Source of the DNA: JAQBDA01 sp041301185
GTDB taxonomy: Bacteria; Chloroflexota; Anaerolineae; Anaerolineales; UBA4823
Assembly: GCA_041301185.1 (NCBI GenBank)
Contig: JBFYSV010000028.1
Span: forward strand, 1 to 12,734
Direction: 5' to 3'
DNA: 12,734 nucleotides
The notes beneath the pieces were generated by a model. It searched no databases and was not told the DNA's origin. It saw only the letters and a list, made by a program, of their open reading frames with translations. Position numbers and translations under genes: made by a program. Position 1 is the first letter of the stretch. The number at the start of each line of letters is the position of its first letter. Shown piece by piece: positions 6,753 to 12,734 of this stretch.

Positions 6753-8114
6753 TTACGGAGACGGATCTTTCAATGCTTTGGCCTGCAGGGTACCAGGCTG
6801 GTGCATAAAGTAGCTGAAATAAGCATCCTCGTCGCGTGGGTTGGGACTGCCCTTCTCGGTCTCGAAGAACTCGATGAAAGGCTCGTTCGCCAACGCGTAG
6901 CCTGGCGTGAGGATTTCCTCATAACCGGTCTCCCGGACCAGCACGGTCTTGAGGAAAGCGATCATATACTGGCTGGTCAGGGTTCCAATTTCATCTTCCG
7001 ACACTGGATCTGATGGGCAAGCTACCTTTAAGATTTGGTCGAGCGTCGCATCATCTATGATCCCCTGGTCATGCAAAACTTGATTGATCGCGCAGACATT
7101 CGCGAAAGACATGTGGTTGGCATAGGCGACATCCACCCGGTAGTTGGGATGGCTCTGGATGGCAGCATGCTGCCTGGCCTGATCGTGTTCAAAGCCAGGA
7201 CTCACCGATTTCAATGTATTCCATTCCCGTCCAATCCCCATATTCGGGATCTTGATCCTGGCTAATTCAGCATGGCGAAGGAACCAGTTCGACCCATCGA
7301 TTGTGACAACCGCCTTAATGCGTGTATCGGGCAGGATGGGGACGCAGAGCTCAGGTGGGATAAGGTTTGGATCTAGCCCAGGGATATCACAAGTCTGGTT
7401 GTCTCCGCCTGCCAATGCCAGGGCGGCACCTCCACCCACGGAATGCCCTGCAACGGCAATCTGATCCGGCTGGATGGTTCCGAACAGCAGGTTGCCGGAT
7501 TGCTGCGAGTCCGCAACCAGCCTGGTCATCAAGTACTGGATGTCCCTGGTTCGCTCGATGTAGATCCCAAGCGTATACGACTCCTCTGACGGATAAAACT
7601 GTTTTTCTCCCGTCGCCGTCATTCGATCGTCATAATTGGTCGGGATGGCGACCACGAAACCGTGGCTGGCCAGGCGCGTCCCAATGTGAATGAAGAATGT
7701 CGAACTTGCGCCTTGACCAGGGGACAGAACGACTAGCGGGAAGGGGCCATCCTTCGAAGCAGCCACTTCCTGGTAGGCGGGGTCGATGCCATAAGCCTCA
7801 TAATTCGTCGAAGAAGCATCCGGTAAGACCATTGATCCTACGAGATTTATCATCGGGTAGATAGCTGACAGCCTCGGGTTACCGTTGTTATCAGGTGCTG
7901 CCGGGTACCAGATAAAGGTCTGGATGGGTCTCGCCCCCTCGAGGTTATCGCTCCGGTTGCTGTCATAGTAGGTATTCGCCACAAATCCGACCTTGTACGG
8001 GCCGGCCTGGTCTGCCGGTGGGCTGGCGCCCGCCTGGACAGTCAGGCGGACGACGAGTGCGGCTGTGATAATTGCGACGACGCACAGGGTGATGACAATC
8101 CATTTCGTTTTCAT
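6753..8114 (-). CDS. Exported or membrane-anchored alpha/beta hydrolase (PAF-acetylhydrolase/dienelactone hydrolase-like)
   Basis: A 453-residue protein. Residues 1-29 (K-T-K-W then a 19-residue hydrophobic run) form a signal peptide or N-terminal anchor, with a possible cleavage region around A-G-A-S. The mature part has an alpha/beta hydrolase fold: strand plus oxyanion region P-L-V-V-L-S-P-G-Q-G (126-135), nucleophile elbow G-H-S-V-G-G with Ser225, probable Asp273 in V-V-T-I-D-G-S, and probable His334 in Y-A-N-H-M-S-F-A-N. Spacing and motifs resemble bacterial relatives of platelet-activating factor acetylhydrolase, which cleave short or oxidised acyl esters, but other ester or lactone substrates are possible. 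AGGAGG (8121-8126) lies 6 bases before the ATG, a strong ribosome site. It is the first gene of the four-gene operon running to 4385 and starts 51 bases after the terminator stem of the response-regulator gene. The active site would be outside the cytoplasm, which suits a partnership with an exporter. Confidence 0.85.
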   Translation of the reverse strand: MKTKWIVITLCVVAIITAALVVRLTVQAGASPPADQAGPYKVGFVANTYYDSNRSDNLEGARPIQTFIWYPAAPDNNGNPRLSAIYPMINLVGSMVLPDASSTNYEAYGIDPAYQEVAASKDGPFPLVVLSPGQGASSTFFIHIGTRLASHGFVVAIPTNYDDRMTATGEKQFYPSEESYTLGIYIERTRDIQYLMTRLVADSQQSGNLLFGTIQPDQIAVAGHSVGGGAALALAGGDNQTCDIPGLDPNLIPPELCVPILPDTRIKAVVTIDGSNWFLRHAELARIKIPNMGIGREWNTLKSVSPGFEHDQARQHAAIQSHPNYRVDVAYANHMSFANVCAINQVLHDQGIIDDATLDQILKVACPSDPVSEDEIGTLTSQYMIAFLKTVLVRETGYEEILTPGYALANEPFIEFFETEKGSPNPRDEDAYFSYFMHQPGTLQAKALKDPSP

Positions 8115-8164
8115 TTCAAACCTCCTTCAGGTTCACTTGAAAAATCAGGAACTTTGTTTCTACT

Positions 8165-8207
8165 ATATAAAGAAAACTCCTCGGGCACATCCATCCGCCG
8201 AGGAGTT
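8165..8207 (-). terminator. Rho-independent terminator after the response-regulator gene
   Basis: Read on the minus strand, AACTCCTCGG (8207-8198) and its complement (8184-8175) form a 10-bp GC-rich stem with a 13-base loop, followed by TTCTTTATA. It lies 75 bases after the regulator's stop codon and would insulate it from the hydrolase operon. If the hydrolase promoter is upstream of it, the same hairpin would sit in the leader and could act as an attenuator. Confidence 0.8.
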
Positions 8208-8232
8208 GGGGAGTATCCTTTGGATTGTATTT

Positions 8233-8268
8233 TTTCTTATACGAAAGGTGTTGTTTCCTATACTAAAG
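8233..8268. promoter_or_regulatory. Pair of near-palindromic 15-base boxes, 21 bp apart
   Basis: TTTCTTATACGAAAG (8233-8247) and TTTCCTATACTAAAG (8254-8268) agree at 13 of 15 positions and repeat with a 21-bp period, two helical turns. The first box is itself almost symmetric (TTTC-n-TATA-n-GAAA), the second less so. They lie between the response-regulator stop codon and its terminator, about 120-155 bases upstream of the hydrolase start. Twin symmetric boxes on one helix face are typical of dimer-binding sites; the neighbouring NarL-type regulator is the natural candidate. No binding site of this exact form is known to me. Confidence 0.45.
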
Positions 8269-8281
8269 TAGACTACTCCGT

Positions 8282-8926
8282 TTACAGAGAAACGATTTTA
8301 TGTTTGATCGCATATGCGGTGGCCTCTGCCCGGCTGGAGACCTGCAGCTTAGAGAGGATACTGCTGATGTGGGCTTTCACGGTGGCGAGGCTGACAACCA
8401 TGGCTTCCGCGATCTGCTGGTTGCTGTACCCCTGCACAACCAGATTCAATACCCCTCGCTCGCGTTCCGTCAGATCAAACAAAGGCTGCTTCGTTGGGCG
8501 AGTTGCTTGAACAAGTACCCGGGCGGCTTCTGGCGAAAGTGTCGATCTGCCAGAGACCGCATCCCGGATGGCTTTCGCCAGCTCATCTGCTGTCACATTC
8601 TTGAGCAGATAGCTGATCGCGCCCGCGGCAAGGACGCCGTGCACGAGCTCCTCTTCTTCAAAACTGGTCATGGCGATGATCTTTATATCCGGATACTCGG
8701 AGGTAATAGTACGGGTTGCTGAGATGCCATCCATCTCCGGCATCATCAGATCCATTAAGATCACATCCGGTTTCTTTTGATGGCAAAGTTGAACAGCTTC
8801 CTTACCATTTATTGCTTCCCCGACAAGCTCCAAATCTTCATAGGCTTTCAGAAATGTGGCCATACCGCTGCGTACCACATTATGGTCGTCCACTAACATC
8901 ACTCGGATTGTCTGGAGTGTATCCAT
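8282..8926 (-). CDS. NarL/LuxR-family response regulator
   Basis: A 214-residue DNA-binding response regulator. The receiver domain (about residues 5-122) has the acidic pair Asp13-Asp14, phosphoacceptor Asp59 in V-I-L-M-D-L-M-M-P, Thr87 and Lys109, all at expected places. The C-terminal LuxR-type helix-turn-helix (about 150-212) shows L-T-E-R-E-R-G-V-L, Y-S-N-Q-Q-I-A and T-V-K-A-H-I-S-S-I-L-S-K-L. The frame is open further back to a TTG at 8995, but ATG 8926 is chosen because AAAGGA lies 8 bases before it and the receiver's first strand begins at once. The start is 47 bases inside the end of the sensor kinase gene, so translation is probably coupled. Phosphorylation by that kinase and control of nearby genes, perhaps the hydrolase-exporter operon, are inferred from position. 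Confidence 0.95.
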   Translation of the reverse strand: MDTLQTIRVMLVDDHNVVRSGMATFLKAYEDLELVGEAINGKEAVQLCHQKKPDVILMDLMMPEMDGISATRTITSEYPDIKIIAMTSFEEEELVHGVLAAGAISYLLKNVTADELAKAIRDAVSGRSTLSPEAARVLVQATRPTKQPLFDLTERERGVLNLVVQGYSNQQIAEAMVVSLATVKAHISSILSKLQVSSRAEATAYAIKHKIVSL

Positions 8927-11177
8927 CGATCTCTTCCTTTCTTGCTGATCTCCAATCCAACTCAACCGTGGTGCCCTGGCCGACCTGGCTTTCAATCTTT
9001 AAATTGGCTCCAATCGAACCGGCTCGCTCGCGCATAATCGCCACCCCCATGTGACCCGGGGGAAGCGAGCCAGGCTCAAAACCAAGTCCATTGTCTTTGA
9101 TGCACAAGTTAAGTCGACCAGGTTGGCAATCCAAATGAACGTCAACCTGCCGGGCACCTGAATGTTTGGCGATATTGTTTAGCGCTTCCTGTGCAACCCT
9201 GTAACAAACAAGCTTTACCTCATGGATCAGCTCGCATTCTCCATTAAATTCCAGATCCAGCGGGATTCGGACGCGTCCGACAAAAGCATCGGTTAGTTGG
9301 GTGAGAAGGGATTTAAGATCCGATCGATCCAAGGACTCTGGCCGCATCTCCAAGAGCAGCGTCCGCATCTCAGCCAGGGCGCCGCGCGTCAACTGGCGCA
9401 ATTCCTCCAGATTCTGCATCCCTTCTTCTGGATCGCGCTTCCAAATGCGGGGTAGCACGTCGGCGATGAGGTTGGCGGAGAAGAGGGTTTGCGTGACGGC
9501 ATCGTGCAGCTCGCGCGCCAAGCGGTGACGCTCGGCTGTGATGGCTGCCTGTTCAGCCTGTTCATACAGACGAGCATTCTCCATCGCTACACCGATTTGC
9601 TTGCCGATCGTGCTCAGCAGAGAGAGTTCCTCGGGGGATAGCTGGTCCGGCTCATGCTTCCCTAAGATAAAGAAACCCAGCTCGCGGCCCTTTGTTGCAA
9701 GCGGAATATAAACGAGTGATTGCAAGCCGTACTGTGATAACTGGTCCTTCAGCTTTTCATCCTGTAGGTCATCGATTCCAAATGGAGTAAGCTCCTTGGG
9801 GTAAGCTGCTGGAATCCTCTGGCTCGTGATGGCGTATCTACTCACAAGATCGGTAGCAACATTTGGTTCGATGCCCTGGTAAGCCATGAGCAGGCTTGAC
9901 GTTAGATCCGATTCGAGCCTGAAGGCAGCACCTGCGTCAAAGCCCATCTGCTCGACCGTATTATTCAGCGCATCCTCCAGGATCTCATGGATATTCAATG
10001 AATGACTGGCGACCGAAATAATCGAGTTCAGGACTGCCAGCTCTCGGGTGCGGTCGGCGACTTTTTTCTCCAGGGAAGAATAAGAGTCATCCAATTCTGC
10101 CGAAAGCAAGTTAAACTGGTCGGTCAACGTTTCGATTTCATCGCCTGTTTTCACCTCAATCTGGTGTTTAAACTGGCCTGCAGTCATCTGCTCGGTGGCA
10201 CGGATTAATTTCTGGATCGGTTCCGTGATGTGCCTGACACCAAAGGCAGTCACCAGCAAGGGTACAATCACTCCCAGTGCCAGCAGGACATACAAGAGCT
10301 GGCGGTAGGGCAAGGAAGGCTGCATGATCTCGGCCAGACTCTGTTCTTTAATGAGAATCCAGCGCAATCTATCCGAAACCACATTAGCCAGCGGATAATA
10401 ACTGATTACCATATCCTCGGTCGCTTTGCGGAACCGGATGCTCATTTTTGGGTCTTGAAGAAGCTGCTGAATATATGGATCTTGCGATATATCTTTTCCA
10501 ACCTGGGATAGATCGGGGGAGAAAACAATGTTCTGATTGCCATCGATAATATACACATCCGAACCGAGATCTACACTGCTCAAAGTTTTATGGAGTGCAC
10601 CTTGTACCGTTGGTCCGATCTCAAGGCAGTAATATCCCGCTCCAATGAATTCCCGTTGGGTATTGTGCATGGGCCAGGTGGCGCAAATAATTTCTCTCCC
10701 GTTTGGGCTGATGCTCCGAATATCTGTGACGGGGCTCGAGCCTGGAGGATTGTCCGCTAAAAAACGAAACTGTGGCGTGTTGGACCAGTCCTGCCCAATC
10801 AGCTCGAGTTGCAGGGGTTGGGTTTTAAATATCTTTCCCTGTTGGTCTAGAAAATATATCCCCCCATCAAATTTGTCTAAGCCCTGTGCTTGGTCAAGGA
10901 TATTTTGAGCGCGGACATCGGGCGGCTTTTCGTAATCAATATCGATGGTAAGTATGATTGGACGTATGAGAGTGTTGAACAAGTCAGCCAATGCTGTGTG
11001 GGCTTCCACTGCTTTGGATTGCGCAACCGCCCAATCCTGCTTGATCGCCAGGTCGCCGATCACCTTTTGGTAGGAGTAAAAAGTGAACCAGGCTACTGCA
11101 GAAAGGATGATCACCGTCGGAATGAAAGACCAGGCGATGATCTTTATCCGCAGGCTTTTCCACCAGTTCTTTTTCAT
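8880..11177 (-). CDS. Membrane sensor histidine kinase (dCache-HAMP-GAF-HisKA_3-HATPase)
   Basis: A 765-residue inner-membrane kinase. A short basic N-terminus precedes helix 1 (about residues 13-35); an extracytoplasmic sensing region of about 250 residues (41-290) looks like a double Cache domain, which in other kinases binds small organic ligands. Helix 2 (about 294-314) is followed by a HAMP linker with the P motif T-E-P-I (318-321), a short coiled coil (about 355-382), and a GAF domain (about 383-535). The HisKA_3 helix contains E-R-H-R-L-A-R-E-L-H-D, with His558 as phosphate site. The ATPase domain has the N box Q-E-A-L-N-N-I-A-K-H (663-672), D-N-G-L-G-F (695-700) and G-H-M-G-V (708-712). 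AGGAG (11183-11187) lies 5 bases before the ATG. The last 47 bases overlap the regulator gene and encode a tail beyond the ATPase fold. Ligand unknown; a role with the adjacent regulator is very likely. Confidence 0.93.
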   Translation of the reverse strand: MKKNWWKSLRIKIIAWSFIPTVIILSAVAWFTFYSYQKVIGDLAIKQDWAVAQSKAVEAHTALADLFNTLIRPIILTIDIDYEKPPDVRAQNILDQAQGLDKFDGGIYFLDQQGKIFKTQPLQLELIGQDWSNTPQFRFLADNPPGSSPVTDIRSISPNGREIICATWPMHNTQREFIGAGYYCLEIGPTVQGALHKTLSSVDLGSDVYIIDGNQNIVFSPDLSQVGKDISQDPYIQQLLQDPKMSIRFRKATEDMVISYYPLANVVSDRLRWILIKEQSLAEIMQPSLPYRQLLYVLLALGVIVPLLVTAFGVRHITEPIQKLIRATEQMTAGQFKHQIEVKTGDEIETLTDQFNLLSAELDDSYSSLEKKVADRTRELAVLNSIISVASHSLNIHEILEDALNNTVEQMGFDAGAAFRLESDLTSSLLMAYQGIEPNVATDLVSRYAITSQRIPAAYPKELTPFGIDDLQDEKLKDQLSQYGLQSLVYIPLATKGRELGFFILGKHEPDQLSPEELSLLSTIGKQIGVAMENARLYEQAEQAAITAERHRLARELHDAVTQTLFSANLIADVLPRIWKRDPEEGMQNLEELRQLTRGALAEMRTLLLEMRPESLDRSDLKSLLTQLTDAFVGRVRIPLDLEFNGECELIHEVKLVCYRVAQEALNNIAKHSGARQVDVHLDCQPGRLNLCIKDNGLGFEPGSLPPGHMGVAIMRERAGSIGANLKIESQVGQGTTVELDWRSARKEEIDGYTPDNPSDVSGRP
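8935..8940 (-). promoter_or_regulatory. Ribosome binding site that sets the start of the response regulator
   Basis: AAAGGA on the minus strand ends 8 bases before ATG 8926 and lies within the coding sequence of the kinase gene. It supports this start over the TTG 69 bases upstream. Confidence 0.6.
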
Positions 11178-11464
11178 CCCTTCTCCTGGATCAGCTTTTG
11201 TCAGGAGCGCAGGAACGCCTCATTTGTTCCCCCTTTCCATTGCTCTCAAAGGTGATTCTCATCTTTTATTAATATAGCATAAAAATTGGCGATTTGTTGC
11301 CTCGACTTATAATCTTATTCAGACAACTTGGTTTTCCGTCTGCTACTCGCACCTCTAACTTATCCGCGCGCATTATCCTACTAACCATAAGTACAGACAA
11401 ACGAAAATTCCCGTACCGCGTTATACAGGAGTTTTTGTCCATGAACCGCCAATATTGCATTTTA

Positions 11465-11505
11465 CACCCCTGGCGGGATTCGAACCACAACCTACTGCTA
11501 AGAAG
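11465..11505 (-). pseudogene. Decayed 3' half of tRNA-Arg(UCU), possible attachment-site relic
   Basis: On the minus strand the order of elements matches a tRNA from the anticodon loop to the 3' end: a 7-base loop CTTCTTA with anticodon TCT, 3' anticodon stem GCAGT, variable bases AGGTT, T-stem GTGG with one G missing, T-loop TTCGAAT, CCCGC closing the T-stem, acceptor strand CAGGGGT, and a discriminator G. Upstream of the loop the bases no longer pair with GCAGT and no D-arm or 5' acceptor strand is present. The missing T-stem base and U-rich changes suggest decay. A tRNA 3' half without its 5' half is the usual trace of a site-specific recombinase that uses a tRNA gene as target. No integrase gene is visible nearby. 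Confidence 0.55.
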
Positions 11506-11759
11506 AGATATCTATCATCATGGGTTTTTTAGATGGACTCTTAGCGTGCAAGCGCTTGTATCAGCAGGGTTACCACCCGACCTGCTATTGCCAGACGTTC
11601 TGGGAGTGACACGCCTGATTTTTGTGGATGCGCTCGAGAGGGCTTGTAACCGGGCTTATGGTTCCCTGCCCAATATGAGCTGGATTTTTAGTCGTTCTGA
11701 CGTGCCCGTTTACAAGTCCAACTGGTCCAATTCTTATATGACCCAACTGGTGGAAAAGA

Positions 11760-11927
11760 ATGGGCGGCCTGGAAATTCTGGGTTTCTTTGGCGAGTGGAT
11801 CAAGTCTCGCTGTAAGGCACTTGATCTGATCCAGGATGAACTTGCGCAACGCATTGGTTGTTCGGTATTTGCCTATTGTCGTGCTTCCGCTCAGGTCAAT
11901 TCTTGGGTTAGAGTGTCTGGTCGCTAG
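11760..11927 (+). pseudogene. Truncated XRE-type helix-turn-helix gene fragment
   Basis: A 55-codon frame starts at ATG 11760 and ends at TAG 11925-11927. Residues 10-36 (F-G-E-W-I-K-S-R-C-K-A-L-D-L then I-Q-D-E-L-A-Q-R-I-G-C-S-V) closely follow the N-terminal HTH seen in many Chloroflexota XRE proteins, where the usual form is R-R-K-A-L-D-L-T-Q-x-E-L-A-x-x-V-G-C-S. Two departures, C for R at residue 18 and I for T at residue 24, each need a single C-to-T change. After G-C-S-V the expected T-I-R-K-I-E recognition helix is absent and the frame continues with unrelated residues to the stop. In full proteins of this type the HTH usually precedes an ATPase and tetratricopeptide repeats, none of which is found here. 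It is read as the 5' remnant of a deleted gene. Confidence 0.65.
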
Positions 11928-12011
11928 TTATTGATCTGATGGGCGACAATTGGATCGCTCAATGCATCAAAAACACATCCTTGTCAGAGTGAATGGCCTC
12001 AGGATCGGGTG

Positions 12012-12734
12012 TTACCTTTCATTCTCAGCCCATATTTCCGGTAACTCTGCTGCTTCCAACCACTTCCGTGCATACTCAAAAGCCTGGTTAGCGGCCATGC
12101 CAAATTCATCCGTCGCCATGAAAATGCTTTCCTTCCCAATCAGCTCGAGCAACCCGGTGCGCTCCAATTGAATGAGAACACCCTCGCTGAGCCCGGCTAA
12201 TATCACCTTGCCTCCATGCGACTGAACTGTGCGCGCGTATCGATCCATCACGCCGATCATCGTGCTGCCGAATTGGTCATAGCCGCGCAGCAAGAAGATC
12301 ACCACCGCGTTCCGGGAACCTTCTGGGGCAGGCAGGTTTTCTTCCAATGTCCTGGCAGCGGCGTAAAACAGGCTGCCATATGGAAAAAGCATGGTGATTT
12401 TGTGGCTGGGTAACTGGGCTGGAGCCGGTCGTTCGACGGGGAATCCACTCGCTTGAGGGATGATTTCAACCAGCTTAATTTGGTTTGCTTGCTGGGAAAT
12501 ATAGAGCAATATAGAAATTGCCACGCCCAGGAGCACCGCAAATTGCAACGGCATGATCAGCGTCCCCACAAACGTAATCAGCATAACCGCCCGCGGGATC
12601 AGGCCAGTTTGCCAGACAGTCATGATGTCGGTGGGTTTAATCGTTTGAAAACCGATCACCATCAGAAGACCGGCCAGCGCTGGCATCGCGATCAACTCAA
12701 CCACTTGGGAGAAGAGCAGTATGATGATTGCGAT
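12012..12734 (-). CDS. SulP-family anion transporter with STAS domain, C-terminal part
   Basis: The frame is open to the right edge (I-A-I-I-I-L-L-F-S-Q-V-V-E-L-I at the edge), so the gene's 5' part lies outside; 240 residues are visible, about 40 percent of a typical 560-750-residue SulP protein. The visible membrane part includes I-A-M-P-A-L-A-G-L-L-M-V-I-G and, after W-Q-T-G-L-I-P-R, two closely spaced hydrophobic helices ending in I-S-I-L-L-Y-I-S-Q-Q-A-N, as in the last helices of SulP carriers. The cytoplasmic C-terminal STAS domain (about 105-235 of the visible part) has the R-G-Y-D-Q-F-G-S-T turn, V-I-L-A-G-L-S and L-E-R-T-G-L-L-E-L-I-G, all family patterns. SulP proteins carry sulfate, bicarbonate or other anions; which one cannot be told. 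It is read toward the decayed region and no terminator was seen after it. Confidence 0.88.
   Translation of the reverse strand: MAIIILLFSQVVELIAMPALAGLLMVIGFQTIKPTDIMTVWQTGLIPRAVMLITFVGTLIMPLQFAVLLGVAISILLYISQQANQIKLVEIIPQASGFPVERPAPAQLPSHKITMLFPYGSLFYAAARTLEENLPAPEGSRNAVVIFLLRGYDQFGSTMIGVMDRYARTVQSHGGKVILAGLSEGVLIQLERTGLLELIGKESIFMATDEFGMAANQAFEYARKWLEAAELPEIWAENER

Larger units (their letters stand above)
11178..12011. other. 834-base region without an intact gene, holding decayed relics
   Basis: The part next to the kinase start (about 11250-11320) is AT-rich and should contain the kinase promoter; TATATT at 11271-11276 on the minus strand is a possible -10 box, but no convincing -35 box lies at the right distance. 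Further right come a tRNA-Arg 3'-half relic (11465-11505, minus strand) and an XRE-type HTH gene fragment (11760-11927, plus strand), described separately. Between them (about 11520-11750) nothing is recognisable: frames are short or have no family-like pattern. A plus-strand frame starting at ATG 11441 after CAGGAG runs to 11815, but it crosses the tRNA relic and overlaps the HTH fragment in another frame, so it is not called. No clear terminator was found for the SulP gene ending at 12012. Confidence 0.6.

Noticed and set aside
8927..8995. Longer response regulator from TTG 8995
   Set aside because: The added 23 residues precede the first receiver strand, and the Shine-Dalgarno sequence at 8935-8940 fits ATG 8926.
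11465..11540. Functional tRNA gene on the minus strand
   Set aside because: Only the 3' half matches; the anticodon stem cannot pair and the T-stem lacks a base.
11441..11815. Plus-strand frame of 124 codons beginning with ATG after CAGGAG
   Set aside because: The ribosome-like site is good, but the frame crosses the antisense tRNA-Arg relic, overlaps the HTH fragment in another frame, and shows no recognisable domain or family-like pattern.
1..12734. CRISPR array or intact insertion sequence
   Set aside because: No regularly spaced repeat set, no transposase-like frame and no terminal inverted repeats were found by reading.

Overview
The window looks like chromosomal DNA of a Chloroflexota bacterium, probably of the Anaerolineae type. 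This is inferred from the gene mix (a non-pyrrolysine MttB-family methyltransferase beside a dimethylglycine dehydrogenase-type flavoprotein, a Chloroflexi-style helix-turn-helix remnant, and a SulP carrier whose STAS segment has an R-G-x-D-x-x-G-S-T motif). No marker gene settles the taxonomy.

Layout. (1) Bases 1-4239, plus strand: a three-gene operon with the 3' end of an MttB-superfamily corrinoid methyltransferase, an Opp/Dpp-type ABC ATPase, and an 825-residue FAD/GcvT protein of the dimethylglycine/sarcosine dehydrogenase family. Read together they suggest uptake and stepwise demethylation of a methylated amine such as glycine betaine (betaine to dimethylglycine to sarcosine), with one-carbon units going to corrinoid and tetrahydrofolate. 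A 13-bp hairpin with a T tract closes the operon. (2) Bases 8114-4385, minus strand: a four-gene operon of an exported alpha/beta hydrolase resembling PAF-acetylhydrolase, a small ASCH-like protein, and an ABC-2 exporter (ATPase plus six-helix permease). (3) Bases 11177-8282, minus strand: a two-component pair, a dCache-HAMP-GAF-HisKA_3 sensor kinase and a NarL/LuxR response regulator whose genes overlap by 47 bases. A terminator follows at about 8207-8165. Between the regulator's stop codon and that terminator lie two similar, nearly palindromic 15-base boxes exactly 21 bp apart, a candidate operator. (4) Bases 11178-12011: an 834-base region without an intact gene that holds relics: a decayed 3' half of a tRNA-Arg(UCU) on the minus strand, without its 5' half, and a 55-codon fragment of an XRE-type helix-turn-helix protein. 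It looks like an old integration scar. (5) Bases 12734-12012, minus strand: the C-terminal part of a SulP anion transporter with its STAS domain, running off the right edge.

From end to end the window goes from a metabolic operon, through a sensed export/hydrolase module with its probable regulator, to a decayed integration site and a transporter. The strongest leads are the betaine demethylation operon, the twin boxes beside the two-component system, and the tRNA-half plus HTH relics.
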